A stretch of 64,000 nt of DNA from Paracidovorax avenae (GTDB lineage: Bacteria; Pseudomonadota; Gammaproteobacteria; Burkholderiales; Burkholderiaceae_C), in NCBI RefSeq assembly GCF_040892545.1, contig NZ_CP156079.1, forward strand, positions 4,623,501 to 4,687,500, read 5' to 3'. Below, one piece after another: positions 15,443-23,317 of this stretch. Under the pieces are notes generated by a model, which saw only the letters and a program-made list of their open reading frames with translations, did no database searches and had not been told where the DNA came from. Made by a program: the position numbers and the translations under genes. The first letter of the stretch is position 1. Every line of letters begins with the position of its first letter.

Positions 15443-18022
15443 ATGGACGTATCCCGCATCCGGGCCCTGCGCGGCCCCAATCTCTGGAGCCGCCACACCT
15501 CCATCGAGGCCGTCGTGACCTGCACCGGCAACGAGCGCGCGATGGGCCAGATCGCCGGCTTCGAAGCCCGCCTGAGGGCGCTGTTTCCGGCCGTGGGCGT
15601 GCTGCACCCCGAGGGCGGCGACAGCGACATCTCGCTGGCCCACGTGCTGCAGTCCGCGGCGCTGGCGCTGCAAGCCCAGGCCGGCTGCCCGGTGAGCTTC
15701 AGCCGCACCTCCGCGACGACCGACCCGGGCGTGTACCAGGTGGTCGTGGAATACACGGAGGAGGCCGTGGGCCGCCAGGCCTTCGAGGACGCGCAGGCAC
15801 TGATCGAGGCTGCACTGAACCAGGGCCCCTTCGACGCCGACGCAGCCATCGCCCGCCTGCGCGAGCTGGACGAGGACGAGCGACTGGGCCCGAGCACGGC
15901 TTCCATCGTCGATGCCGCCGTGGCGCGCGGCATCCCGTACCGCCGTCTCACGCGCGGCAGCCTGGTGCAGTTCGGCTGGGGATCGAAGCAGCGCCGCATC
16001 CAGGCCGCCGAGGTCGACTCGACCAGCGCCGTGGCCGAATCCATCGCGCAGGACAAGGATCTCACCAAGCGCCTGCTGCACGCCGCCGGCGTGCCCGTGC
16101 CGCTGGGCAAGCCGGTCGAGACCGTGGAGGAGGCCTGGGAGGTCGCGCTCAAGGTGGGCCTGCCCGTGGTCGTGAAGCCGCAGGACGGCAACCAGGGCAA
16201 GGGCGTCACGGTGAACATCACCGAGCGCGGCCAGCTGGAGGAAGCCTTCCGCACTGCGGCCGAATACGGCACGGTGATGGTCGAACGCTTCCTGCCGGGC
16301 CATGATTTCCGGCTGTTGGTGGTGGGCGACCAGCTTGTGGCTGCCGCACGGCGCGAGCCGCCCCAGGTGCTGGGCGACGGCGAGCGCACGGTGCGGGAGC
16401 TCGTGTACCTCGTCAACCTCGATCCGCGGCGCGGCGAGGGCCATGCGACCTCGCTCACCAAGATCCGCCTGGACGACATCGCCGTGGCGCGCCTCGCCGC
16501 CCAGGGCCTCACGCCCGATTCCGTGCCGGCCAAGGGCCAGCGCGTGATCCTGCGCAACAACGCCAACCTCTCCACCGGCGGCACGGCCACCGACGTGACC
16601 GACGACGTGCATCCCGACGTGGCCGCGCGCGCGGTCGCCGCCGCGCAAATGGTGGGCCTGCACATCTGCGGCGTGGACATGGTGGCAGAGACCGTGCTGC
16701 GCCCGCTGGAAGAGCAAGGCGGCGGCTTCGTCGAGGTGAACGCGGCCCCTGGCCTGCGCATGCACCTCTCGCCGAGCTACGGCAAGCCGCGCAACGTCGG
16801 CCAGGCCATGGTGGACAAGCTCTTCGCGAACGGCCAGGACGGGCGCATACCCACCGTCGCCGTCACCGGCACCAATGGCAAGACGACCACCGCGCGGCTG
16901 ATCGCGCACCTGTTCTCCGCCCAGGGCCTGCGCGTGGGCATGACCAACACCGACGGCGTTTACGTGAACGGCCGCCAGATCGACAGCGGCGACTGCTCCG
17001 GCCCGCGCAGCGCGCGCAACGTGCTGCTGCACCCCGAGGTGGACGCCGCCGTGTTCGAAACCGCGCGCGGCGGCATCCTGCGCGAAGGCCTGGGCTTCGA
17101 CCGCTGCTCGGTGGCCGTGGTGACCAACATCGGCGCGGGTGACCATCTGGGCATGAACTACATCAACACGGTGGAAGAGCTGGCGGTGCTCAAGCGCGTG
17201 ATCGTGCAGAACGTCTCGCCCGACGGCTACGCGGTGCTCAACGCCGCCGATCCGATCGTCGCAGCCATGGCGGCATCCACGCCCGGCAAGGTGATCTACT
17301 TCGCGAGCGACCGCCACCACCCCGTGATGGCCACGCACCGCGCGCAGGGCCACCGCTCGGTGTACGTGGACGGCGACTCCATCGTCGCGGCCGAGGGCTC
17401 CTGGCGCGAGACGGTGCACCTGCGCGACGTGCCGATCACGCAGGGTGGCCGCATCGGCTTCCAGGTGGAGAACGTCATGGCCGCCGTGGCCGCCGCCTGG
17501 GGCGCGGGCCTGCCGTGGCAGACCATCCGCCGCGGGCTCTCGGGCTTCGTGAACGACAGCGACAACGCGCCCGGACGCTTCAACGTGATGGACTTCCGCG
17601 GCGCGACGGTGATCGCCGACTACGGCCACAACCCCGACGCGATGCGCGCGCTGGTGTCGGCCGTGGACGCCCTGCCGGGCAACCGCCGCAGCGTCGTGAT
17701 CAGCGGCGCGGGCGACCGGCGCGACGAGGACATCCGCGAGCAGACGGTGATCCTGGGCGCGGCCTTCGACGACGTGATCCTCTACCAGGATGCCGCCCAG
17801 CGCGGACGGGCCGACGGCGAGGTGATGGCGCTGCTGCGCGAGGGCCTGGCCCAGGCCTCCCGCACGAAGTACATCGACGAGATCCGCGGCGAATTCGTGG
17901 CCATCGACGCCGCGCTCGACCGGCTTCAGCCCGGCGACCTCTGCCTGGTGCTGGTCGACCAGGTGGAGGAGGCGCTGGCCCACCTTGCGAAGCGTTGCGC
18001 CGAAGGCGCACCCGCCCAATGA
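15443..18022 (+). CDS. cphA: Cyanophycin synthetase CphA
   Basis: 859 residues, normal for CphA. It builds multi-L-arginyl-poly-L-aspartate by alternately adding Asp (ATP-grasp domain, with VVVKPQDGNQGKGVTVNI) and Arg (Mur-ligase-like domain). The ligase P-loop GTNGKTTT is intact near residues 476-483 with Lys480, as is ETARGGILREGLGF and the C-terminal lobe with DYGHNPDAM. Start ATG 15443 lies 52 bases after the CphA-prime stop. The pair probably act together on storage of nitrogen and carbon in cytoplasmic granules. No cyanophycinase or isoaspartyl dipeptidase is in the window. Confidence 0.95.
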   Translation: MDVSRIRALRGPNLWSRHTSIEAVVTCTGNERAMGQIAGFEARLRALFPAVGVLHPEGGDSDISLAHVLQSAALALQAQAGCPVSFSRTSATTDPGVYQVVVEYTEEAVGRQAFEDAQALIEAALNQGPFDADAAIARLRELDEDERLGPSTASIVDAAVARGIPYRRLTRGSLVQFGWGSKQRRIQAAEVDSTSAVAESIAQDKDLTKRLLHAAGVPVPLGKPVETVEEAWEVALKVGLPVVVKPQDGNQGKGVTVNITERGQLEEAFRTAAEYGTVMVERFLPGHDFRLLVVGDQLVAAARREPPQVLGDGERTVRELVYLVNLDPRRGEGHATSLTKIRLDDIAVARLAAQGLTPDSVPAKGQRVILRNNANLSTGGTATDVTDDVHPDVAARAVAAAQMVGLHICGVDMVAETVLRPLEEQGGGFVEVNAAPGLRMHLSPSYGKPRNVGQAMVDKLFANGQDGRIPTVAVTGTNGKTTTARLIAHLFSAQGLRVGMTNTDGVYVNGRQIDSGDCSGPRSARNVLLHPEVDAAVFETARGGILREGLGFDRCSVAVVTNIGAGDHLGMNYINTVEELAVLKRVIVQNVSPDGYAVLNAADPIVAAMAASTPGKVIYFASDRHHPVMATHRAQGHRSVYVDGDSIVAAEGSWRETVHLRDVPITQGGRIGFQVENVMAAVAAAWGAGLPWQTIRRGLSGFVNDSDNAPGRFNVMDFRGATVIADYGHNPDAMRALVSAVDALPGNRRSVVISGAGDRRDEDIREQTVILGAAFDDVILYQDAAQRGRADGEVMALLREGLAQASRTKYIDEIRGEFVAIDAALDRLQPGDLCLVLVDQVEEALAHLAKRCAEGAPAQ

Positions 18023-18052
18023 CCCGTGAGACCAGCGACAGGAGCCCCCGCC

Positions 18053-18559
18053 ATGCATTCCCAAACCGTCCCGACTGCCGCACGGCGCATCGCCCTGCTG
18101 CTGGCCCTGGCCGGCACCGCCCTGTCGGCCCAGGCCGACGCGGACACGATCGGCACCGTGGACACGGCCTTCAAGCTCATCGGCCGCGACCACGACGTCA
18201 TCGTAGAGGCCTATGACGATCCGGCCGTGCAGGGCGTGACCTGCTACGTGTCCCGCGCCCGCACGGGCGGTATCAAGGGCTCGCTGGGCCTGGCCGAGGA
18301 CAAGTCCGAAGCCTCCATCGCCTGCCGCCAGACCGGCCCGATCAGCTTCGCCGCGTCGCCGCTCAAGAAACAGGACGAGGTGTTCAGCGAGCGCACCTCC
18401 ATCCTCTTCAAGCGGCTGCGCGTGGTGCGCATGGTGGACGCCAAGCGCAACACGCTGGTCTACCTGAGCTACTCCGACAAGCTGATCGACGGCTCGCCCC
18501 AGAACAGCGTGACGGCCGTGCCGGTGGACCGGGGCATGCCGATCCCCGTGCGTCAATAA
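18053..18559 (+). CDS. creA: CreA family protein
   Basis: 168 residues. Signal peptide to about residue 29 (ALSAQADAD), then IGTVDTAFKLIGRDHDVIVEAYDDP, GVTCYVSRARTGGIKG, EASIACRQTGPI and LVYLSYSDKLIDGSPQNS, all typical of CreA. A CAGGAG ribosome site precedes ATG 18053. CreA is a conserved exported protein of unclear role, adjacent to the creBCD regulators in E. coli but alone here. The gap after cphA is 30 bases, so read-through transcription is possible. Confidence 0.9.
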   Translation: MHSQTVPTAARRIALLLALAGTALSAQADADTIGTVDTAFKLIGRDHDVIVEAYDDPAVQGVTCYVSRARTGGIKGSLGLAEDKSEASIACRQTGPISFAASPLKKQDEVFSERTSILFKRLRVVRMVDAKRNTLVYLSYSDKLIDGSPQNSVTAVPVDRGMPIPVRQ

Positions 18560-18574
18560 CGGAGCGGCCCGCCG

Positions 18575-18718
18575 TCACGCGGGCGGCGAGTGCAGGCCAA
18601 TGCAATTGCCCTCCGTGTCCTCGATCTCCGCGACCAACCCGAACAGCCCGACAGCCGTATGCGGCGAGCACGCTGCCAGGTGAATGGCGAGAGGCCGAAC
18701 ACCATGGCTCCACAGGGC
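18575..18718 (-). pseudogene. C-terminal remnant of a VOC (glyoxalase-like) family protein
   Basis: Read on the minus strand without a start codon, the frame ends GLVAEIEDTEGNCIGLHS then a short tail and TGA at 18575-18577. The block D-T-E-G-N-x-I-G-L-H-S is the typical C-terminus of vicinal-oxygen-chelate family proteins. Upstream the frame runs into unrelated sequence and no plausible N-terminus exists before the GFA gene stop at 18719. The simplest reading is a gene deleted except for its last about 30 codons. Confidence 0.6.
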
Positions 18719-19147
18719 CTACGGCTTCGCCGCGGTGACCATGGCGATGAATTCCGGGCCGGTCATGTTCTTCGTCGTCTCGGCAAACGAATAGCTGGCA
18801 GGCTTCTCATCCACGAAAATCTGCGATGCCAGCGCGAACGTGGACGGATCACTGAACGCCTGCACGGAAACGGCATGGTGCGTGCCATCTTTCGACCGCC
18901 ACATGACCGTGCTGCCGCACACCTTGCAGAAGCACCGTTCGCCCCATTCGGAAGAAGCATAGACACCCAGGTGCTCCGGATCTTGCACGGCCACGCCTTG
19001 GCACTCCACCGCGAGAAACACACCACCGGACCAGCGACGGCACATGGAACAATGGCAGGCACCCATCTCGCGGGCGCCGATCGTCGCCTGGAAGCGAACG
19101 GCGCCGCAAAGGCACTGCCCCTGCTCTTCGGAATGTGCTGCGCTCAT
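18719..19147 (-). CDS. GFA family zinc-binding protein
   Basis: 142 residues from ATG 19147, with an AAGGAAAGG ribosome site upstream. The zinc-binding cysteines of the GFA fold are all present: CLCGAVRF near residue 13, CHCSMCRRWSGG near 32, and CFCKVCGS near 73. The family is named after glutathione-dependent formaldehyde-activating enzyme, but most members have no proven activity, and no formaldehyde genes lie nearby. Predicted cytoplasmic and monocistronic; a VOC remnant sits directly after it. Confidence 0.88.
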   Translation of the reverse strand: MSAAHSEEQGQCLCGAVRFQATIGAREMGACHCSMCRRWSGGVFLAVECQGVAVQDPEHLGVYASSEWGERCFCKVCGSTVMWRSKDGTHHAVSVQAFSDPSTFALASQIFVDEKPASYSFAETTKNMTGPEFIAMVTAAKP

Positions 19148-19451
19148 TGCTGGCCTTTCCTTCCACGGGAACCACTGGGTTGCGCCCTTCCAGGCAACCG
19201 GAAGCGGAAGCCACTGTCCAGCAGCGAAGGCGCGCTTTGAAGAAATCATCCTAGCGCACTTCCGTGGATTTGCAGGGCAGCCCGGAAGCCCAACCCGGCT
19301 CCGCGCGGGCAAAAAAATACCCGCCGAAGCGGGTAAACAGCAGCCTGAGTAAGGAGGGAGGGAGAAGAGACAGCGGCTGCCGAACCCCTAATGTGCCCTG
19401 CTTGACTTAGGCCAATCTTAAGAATGGCCAGGACATGGTTTGAGGGCCATT
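19148..19451. other. Intergenic stretch without a gene
   Basis: About 304 bases between the GFA gene start and the FrnE-like gene stop. It holds the GFA ribosome site next to 19147 and the minus-strand terminator at 19311-19335. Nothing else coding or repeated was seen; 19360-19440 is somewhat AT-richer than its surroundings. Confidence 0.7.
19311..19335 (-). terminator. Rho-independent terminator of the FrnE-like gene
   Basis: On the minus strand TACCCGC / GCGGGTA forms a perfect 7-bp stem with a CGAA loop (19318-19335), followed by seven T (19317-19311). It lies about 117 bases beyond the stop at 19452. Confidence 0.85.
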
Positions 19452-20135
19452 TCACCCCTGCGCGGCGATCTGCCGCAAGGCCTGCTCGAACACTTCCGGC
19501 GGCTGGCCGCCCTGGATCAGGTGCCGCCCGTTCACGATGACGGCCGGCACGGACTGGATGCCGTGCTGCTGGTAGAAGGCTTCGCGCTCGCGCACCGCGT
19601 CGGCGTACTCGCCGGATTCCAGCACCTGCTGCGCGCGCGCGGCGTCCAGGCCCGCGCCGGCAGCCAGTTGCACGAGCAGTGCCCGATCGCCAGGGTCGCG
19701 GCCCTCCGTGAAGTAGGCATGGAACAGGGCCCGCTTGAGCGCCTCCTGCGCCTGCGGGCCGGCCGTCTCGTGCGCCCAGTGCAGCAGCTGGTGCGCATCG
19801 AAGGTGTTGTAGATGCGGCTGCGGCGGTCCATCCGGAACTCGAAGCCCAGCGCCGCGCCGCGCTCCGCGATGGCGCGCTGCGTCTGCGCAGTCTGCTCGG
19901 GGGAGGCCCCGTATTTCTCCGCAAGATGCTCACCGATGTCCTGCCCGCCTGGCGGCATCTGCGGATTGAGTTCGAACGGCTGGAAATGCAGTTCTGCCTG
20001 GACGGAGCCCTGGAGCGTGTCCAGCGCCCGGCCGAGCGACTGCAGGCCGATGGCGCACCAGGGGCAGGAGATGTCGGAAACGAAATCGATGCGCAGCGGG
20101 GTCGCGCTGGAAGCTGGCGGGGACACGGCGGTCAT
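19452..20135 (-). CDS. DsbA-family oxidoreductase, FrnE-like
   Basis: 227 residues from ATG 20135. The sequence RIDFVSDISCPWCAIGLQSL carries a CPWC redox motif near residue 24, followed by the FrnE-type helical insertion (FQPFELNPQMPPGGQDI, YNTFDAHQLLHWA) and the cis-Pro motif GIQSVPAVIVN near residue 198. No signal peptide, so it is a cytoplasmic thioredoxin-fold isomerase or oxidoreductase. Its physiological substrate is unknown. A strong terminator follows. Confidence 0.9.
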   Translation of the reverse strand: MTAVSPPASSATPLRIDFVSDISCPWCAIGLQSLGRALDTLQGSVQAELHFQPFELNPQMPPGGQDIGEHLAEKYGASPEQTAQTQRAIAERGAALGFEFRMDRRSRIYNTFDAHQLLHWAHETAGPQAQEALKRALFHAYFTEGRDPGDRALLVQLAAGAGLDAARAQQVLESGEYADAVREREAFYQQHGIQSVPAVIVNGRHLIQGGQPPEVFEQALRQIAAQG

Positions 20136-20232
20136 GGAGGGGTTTCCTTGGGCAAACGTGGGATGCACAGGAGCATGGCAGGATGCGAGAGCCCTTGCAG
20201 GACTGCGGCAAAGGCGCCATGTGGTCCATGCC

Positions 20233-20901
20233 ATGTCCGCATCATCTTCCACGACACCCGACCTTTTCGACGGCGACCCCGCCGGGGCCTCTGCGATCCC
20301 GCTGGGGCCGGGCGCGGCCCTGCTGCGCGGGTTCGCGCTGCCGGTGGCAGCGGCGCTGCGCGAAGGGGTGCTGGCCGTGGCCCGTACCGCGCCCTGGCGG
20401 CACATGGAGACCCCGGGTGGGCGGGCCATGTCGGTCGCGACCACGTCCTGTGGCCGCCTGGGCTGGGTGAGCGACCGCCGCGGCTACCGCTACGCCCCGC
20501 TCGACCCGGGCTCCGGCACGGCCTGGCCCGCCATGCCGGACGCCTTCCGGCGGCTGGCCCGCGAAGCCGCCGGGCGCGCCGGATTCCCGGATTTCGAGCC
20601 CGACAGCTGCCTGGTCAACCGCTACGCGCCCGGCGCGCGGCTGTCGCTGCACCAGGACCGCGACGAACGTGACCTGCAGGCGCCCATCGTGTCGGTATCG
20701 CTCGGAATCTCCGCGGTGTTCCTTTGGGGCGGCTTCGCGCGCACCGGTCCCGTGGAGCGCGTGCCGCTGCAACATGGCGACGTGGTGGTGTGGGGCGGAC
20801 CGGACCGGCTGCGTTTCCACGGCGTGCAGCCGGTGAAGGACGGCCTGCATCCGGAATGGGGCGCGGAGCGGGTGAACCTCACCTTCCGCAAAGCGGGCTG
20901 A
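20233..20901 (+). CDS. alkB: DNA oxidative demethylase AlkB
   Basis: 222 residues. The iron ligands are visible as H140-x-D142 in LSLHQDRDERD and H196 in RFHGVQP, and the 2-oxoglutarate-binding Arg lies in the C-terminal RVNLTFRKAG. NRYAPGARLSLHQD and SVSLGISAVFLWGG are typical of bacterial AlkB. It repairs 1-methyladenine and 3-methylcytosine by oxidative demethylation in the cytoplasm. Start ATG 20233; the gene is divergent from the FrnE-like gene and not linked to ada. Confidence 0.93.
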   Translation: MSASSSTTPDLFDGDPAGASAIPLGPGAALLRGFALPVAAALREGVLAVARTAPWRHMETPGGRAMSVATTSCGRLGWVSDRRGYRYAPLDPGSGTAWPAMPDAFRRLAREAAGRAGFPDFEPDSCLVNRYAPGARLSLHQDRDERDLQAPIVSVSLGISAVFLWGGFARTGPVERVPLQHGDVVVWGGPDRLRFHGVQPVKDGLHPEWGAERVNLTFRKAG

Positions 20902-20931
20902 ACCCCGGTGGCCAGGGGCTGTCGGCAGTCC

Positions 20932-21942
20932 CTAGCTGAAACTCCGGCTGCGGCCGAACCAGCGGCCGGCCGCCCGGCGCGCCTCGTCCGCCATCCACTG
21001 GGCCACGCCCGCGGCATATTCGCCATCCATCACCCCCTGGGCTGCATGCGTCAACGCGCCCGCCACGCTGTTCGACAGCGCGGCACGGCTTTCGCTCAGG
21101 GATCGCCGGAGGGTGCCTGCGGCCGGCCCCGCTGGCGTACAGGCCTGCGCCGGCAACTGGCCCGGCGCATGCGCCACGGCCAGGGCATCGCGCTGGCGGG
21201 CCATCCTCTGCCAGTAGGCCAGCAGCATGCCGAGACCGGCGAGCAGTTGCAGGCCCGCCAGCTGGCGGTCCGGCAGATGCCGGAGCGTGCCGTACACCAC
21301 CTCGCCGATCAGGTCCTCGGCCAGTTGCGGGCCATCGAGCTGCACCAGTGCCTGCGCGATGCGCCAGGCCGTCTCCTGGTCGCCTCGCTCCGCCAGTTGC
21401 CGTGGCAGCGCGGCCGCACCGGCAGAGAACCATTGCGCGGCCGTGGCCAGCTGCGCAGCCATGGCCCCGACGAGTTCCGGTTGCCGCAGGGTGTCCAGGA
21501 CGACGGCGGTCCATGCGGGATGGGCGCGCATCTCCCCGGTCAGCCGCGCCGCCTGGCGGACCAGGCTGCGCCACAGGGGCTGCAGGGCGGGGCCCAGGCC
21601 CCCGGAGCCTTGCAGCCCTTCCGGCACGGAGGCCAGCTCTGGCGAAGAGGCTGCACGGGATGCGGCACGGGAGGAGGACGCGCCCTCAGCGCGCGGCGGG
21701 CGATCGGCGCTTCGGGGCAGTCCCGCATGCGCGGGAAGGGAACGGGCGCGCGGCAGCAGCGGGCCGGCATGGGCAAGCCGCCGCGGCCCGGCCTGCTGCG
21801 CCTGCGCAGCGGCAGGCCCAGGGTGGGAGGGCACGGCCTGGCGGCGGGACGATCGCGGCGACGTGGCAGATGGCGTGTTGGGCACAGAGGCAGGCGCCGG
21901 CCGGCGGACAGGCAGCGCAATGCGGTGATGGAAGGCAGGCAT
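20932..21942 (-). CDS. Unknown Ser/Pro/Arg-rich protein under a PIP box; candidate type III effector
   Basis: 336 residues from ATG 21942. Earlier in-frame starts at 22017 and 21996 lie in or before the promoter described at 21995-22056 and are unlikely. The first about 100 residues are rich in Ser, Pro, Ala and Arg with no signal peptide, as in type III secreted proteins. The rest is mainly helical (PALQPLWRSLVRQAARLTGE, then ELVGAMAAQLATAAQWF), with a moderately hydrophobic stretch LAGLQLLAGLGMLLAYW and a C-terminal helix ending GRWFGRSRSFS. No known domain recognised. Secretion is inferred from promoter and composition only; a hrp-regulated protein of another kind is possible. Confidence 0.6.
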   Translation of the reverse strand: MPAFHHRIALPVRRPAPASVPNTPSATSPRSSRRQAVPSHPGPAAAQAQQAGPRRLAHAGPLLPRARSLPAHAGLPRSADRPPRAEGASSSRAASRAASSPELASVPEGLQGSGGLGPALQPLWRSLVRQAARLTGEMRAHPAWTAVVLDTLRQPELVGAMAAQLATAAQWFSAGAAALPRQLAERGDQETAWRIAQALVQLDGPQLAEDLIGEVVYGTLRHLPDRQLAGLQLLAGLGMLLAYWQRMARQRDALAVAHAPGQLPAQACTPAGPAAGTLRRSLSESRAALSNSVAGALTHAAQGVMDGEYAAGVAQWMADEARRAAGRWFGRSRSFS

Positions 21943-21994
21943 GGCGCGGCAGCGCCCGGCCCGGCGGACGGGATCCGGAGATCCCAGGGTGTGC

Positions 21995-22056
21995 ATTGAA
22001 GCGGCCAGGCCGGCCATGGAGGGGCCGGCACGCGAACCGGCGGGCGCGTGCGCGAA
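21995..22056 (-). promoter_or_regulatory. Perfect PIP box with -10 element
   Basis: On the minus strand TTCGC (22056-22052), 15 bases, TTCGC (22036-22032) match the plant-inducible-promoter box exactly. A -10-like TTCAAT follows 31 bases later (22000-21995), the spacing described for HrpX/HrpB-dependent promoters. The predicted transcript start is near 21988, about 46 bases before ATG 21942. The box lies between the transglutaminase-like stop (22096) and the unknown gene, oriented toward the latter. Confidence 0.75.
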
Positions 22057-22095
22057 CCCGGGTCACCCCGGCGGCCCTGCCCCCGGGGAAACGCC

Positions 22096-23061
22096 TCAGG
22101 CGCCGGCCGCCTCCAGTGCGGAGGTGCGCCCCGTGCCCACGTACCCCCCGCGGCCCTGGCGTGCCGGAGCGCGCGGTGCGCCGTGGCCGTCGGGAAAGTC
22201 GGTGGACAGCGCCAGCGAGGAATGGTGGGGCAGCTCGAAGCCGCGGGCCGGGTCCTGCACGGCCCAGGCCCGGATCTTGGGAGCCTGTGACTGCACGCCG
22301 CCGAAGATCGTGGCGAAGGCCACGTCCGCGGCATCGCGGCCCGTCGCGAGCCGCACCATGCCCATGGGGATGGCCGTGCCGGAGGGATCGAACACGTACC
22401 AGCGGTCGCCGAGGAAGACCTCCACGTAGGCATGGAAGTCGGGCGGCCCCAGCGCGGGGTCGGCGCCGTAGTCGGTGCCGGTCGCGATGCGCGCGGGAAT
22501 GTTCAGCGCGCGGCACAGCGCGATCATCAGGTGCGCGAAATCGCGGCACACGCCCACCCGCTCCACGAACGTGTCGATGGCGGAGGTGGTGGAGTTGGAG
22601 GTGTTGGAACGGAAAGCCACGTGGCCCCGCACCCAGTCGCAAATGGCCTGCACGCGGCTGTAGCCCTGCCACAGGTGGCCGAATTCGCGCATGGCCAGCG
22701 TGACGAGGCGGTCGGACTGGCAGTAGCGGCTGGGCAGGATGTAGCCCACGGCCTCGGGCGGCAGGTCGCGCACGGGCACTTCAGGGATGTGCGCCGGATC
22801 GGCGGCATGGTGGTGCATGTCCACCGTGGCCGCGTAGGCGACGGTCAGCGGACCGGGCCCCGCATGCAGGCGCATGCAGCGCGTGCCGGTGGCGGGATCG
22901 GTGTGCAGCAGCGGAATCGCGTCCGGCTGGCTGATCTCCAGGGTCTCGTCCAGAACCTTCTGGCCCCCTGTCTGCGCGGCATGGATGTTGAAGACGAAGT
23001 CCGCACCGGGGCCGTCTGCAACGCAGTACTCCAATTCCACCTGGAGCTTGATTCGGATCAT
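22096..23061 (-). CDS. Transglutaminase-like family protein
   Basis: 321 residues from ATG 23061. An N-terminal bacterial transglutaminase-associated region (MIRIKLQVELEYCV, with paired strands) precedes a transglutaminase-like core with the catalytic triad visible as Cys in GVCRDFAHLMIALCRAL, His in PDFHAYVEVFL and Asp in YVFDPSGTA. No signal peptide. Bacterial members are usually peptidases or amide-modifying enzymes rather than cross-linkers; the substrate is unknown. Divergent from katE across 256 bp. Confidence 0.88.
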   Translation of the reverse strand: MIRIKLQVELEYCVADGPGADFVFNIHAAQTGGQKVLDETLEISQPDAIPLLHTDPATGTRCMRLHAGPGPLTVAYAATVDMHHHAADPAHIPEVPVRDLPPEAVGYILPSRYCQSDRLVTLAMREFGHLWQGYSRVQAICDWVRGHVAFRSNTSNSTTSAIDTFVERVGVCRDFAHLMIALCRALNIPARIATGTDYGADPALGPPDFHAYVEVFLGDRWYVFDPSGTAIPMGMVRLATGRDAADVAFATIFGGVQSQAPKIRAWAVQDPARGFELPHHSSLALSTDFPDGHGAPRAPARQGRGGYVGTGRTSALEAAGA

Positions 23062-23317
23062 GTGTTTTCTCGGGGAAAAAGGGGACATGGGGGCGCGACG
23101 GCATGGTGCGTCCGCATGGCGTGCGGCGCGGCCACCATTGCTTCGGCGCCTGCACCCAGTATCCGGACCCGACAGCCCGCGGCGTGTCGGAGGAAGGCGC
23201 GTCGCAGCGCCAGTGCCTCGCGGCCAAAGCGCGCTTGTCCTACAGCCCCGCATCCCCTGGCGGAAAAAGATGCCGTCTTCCGCGCCCCGCGGCCCACCTT
23301 CCCACAAGGAATGCCCC

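Noticed and set aside
15326..18556. A 1076-codon open frame antisense to cphA, and similar long frames antisense to the ABC transporter (10045-13065) and the giant kinase (29078-32155)
   Set aside because: They are mirror frames of strongly coding genes in GC-rich DNA, with Arg/His/Ala-rich composition and no recognisable domain.
21943..22017. Earlier starts (22017, 21996) for the PIP-box gene
   Set aside because: They lie upstream of, or inside, the predicted -10 element, so they would not be on the PIP-driven transcript.
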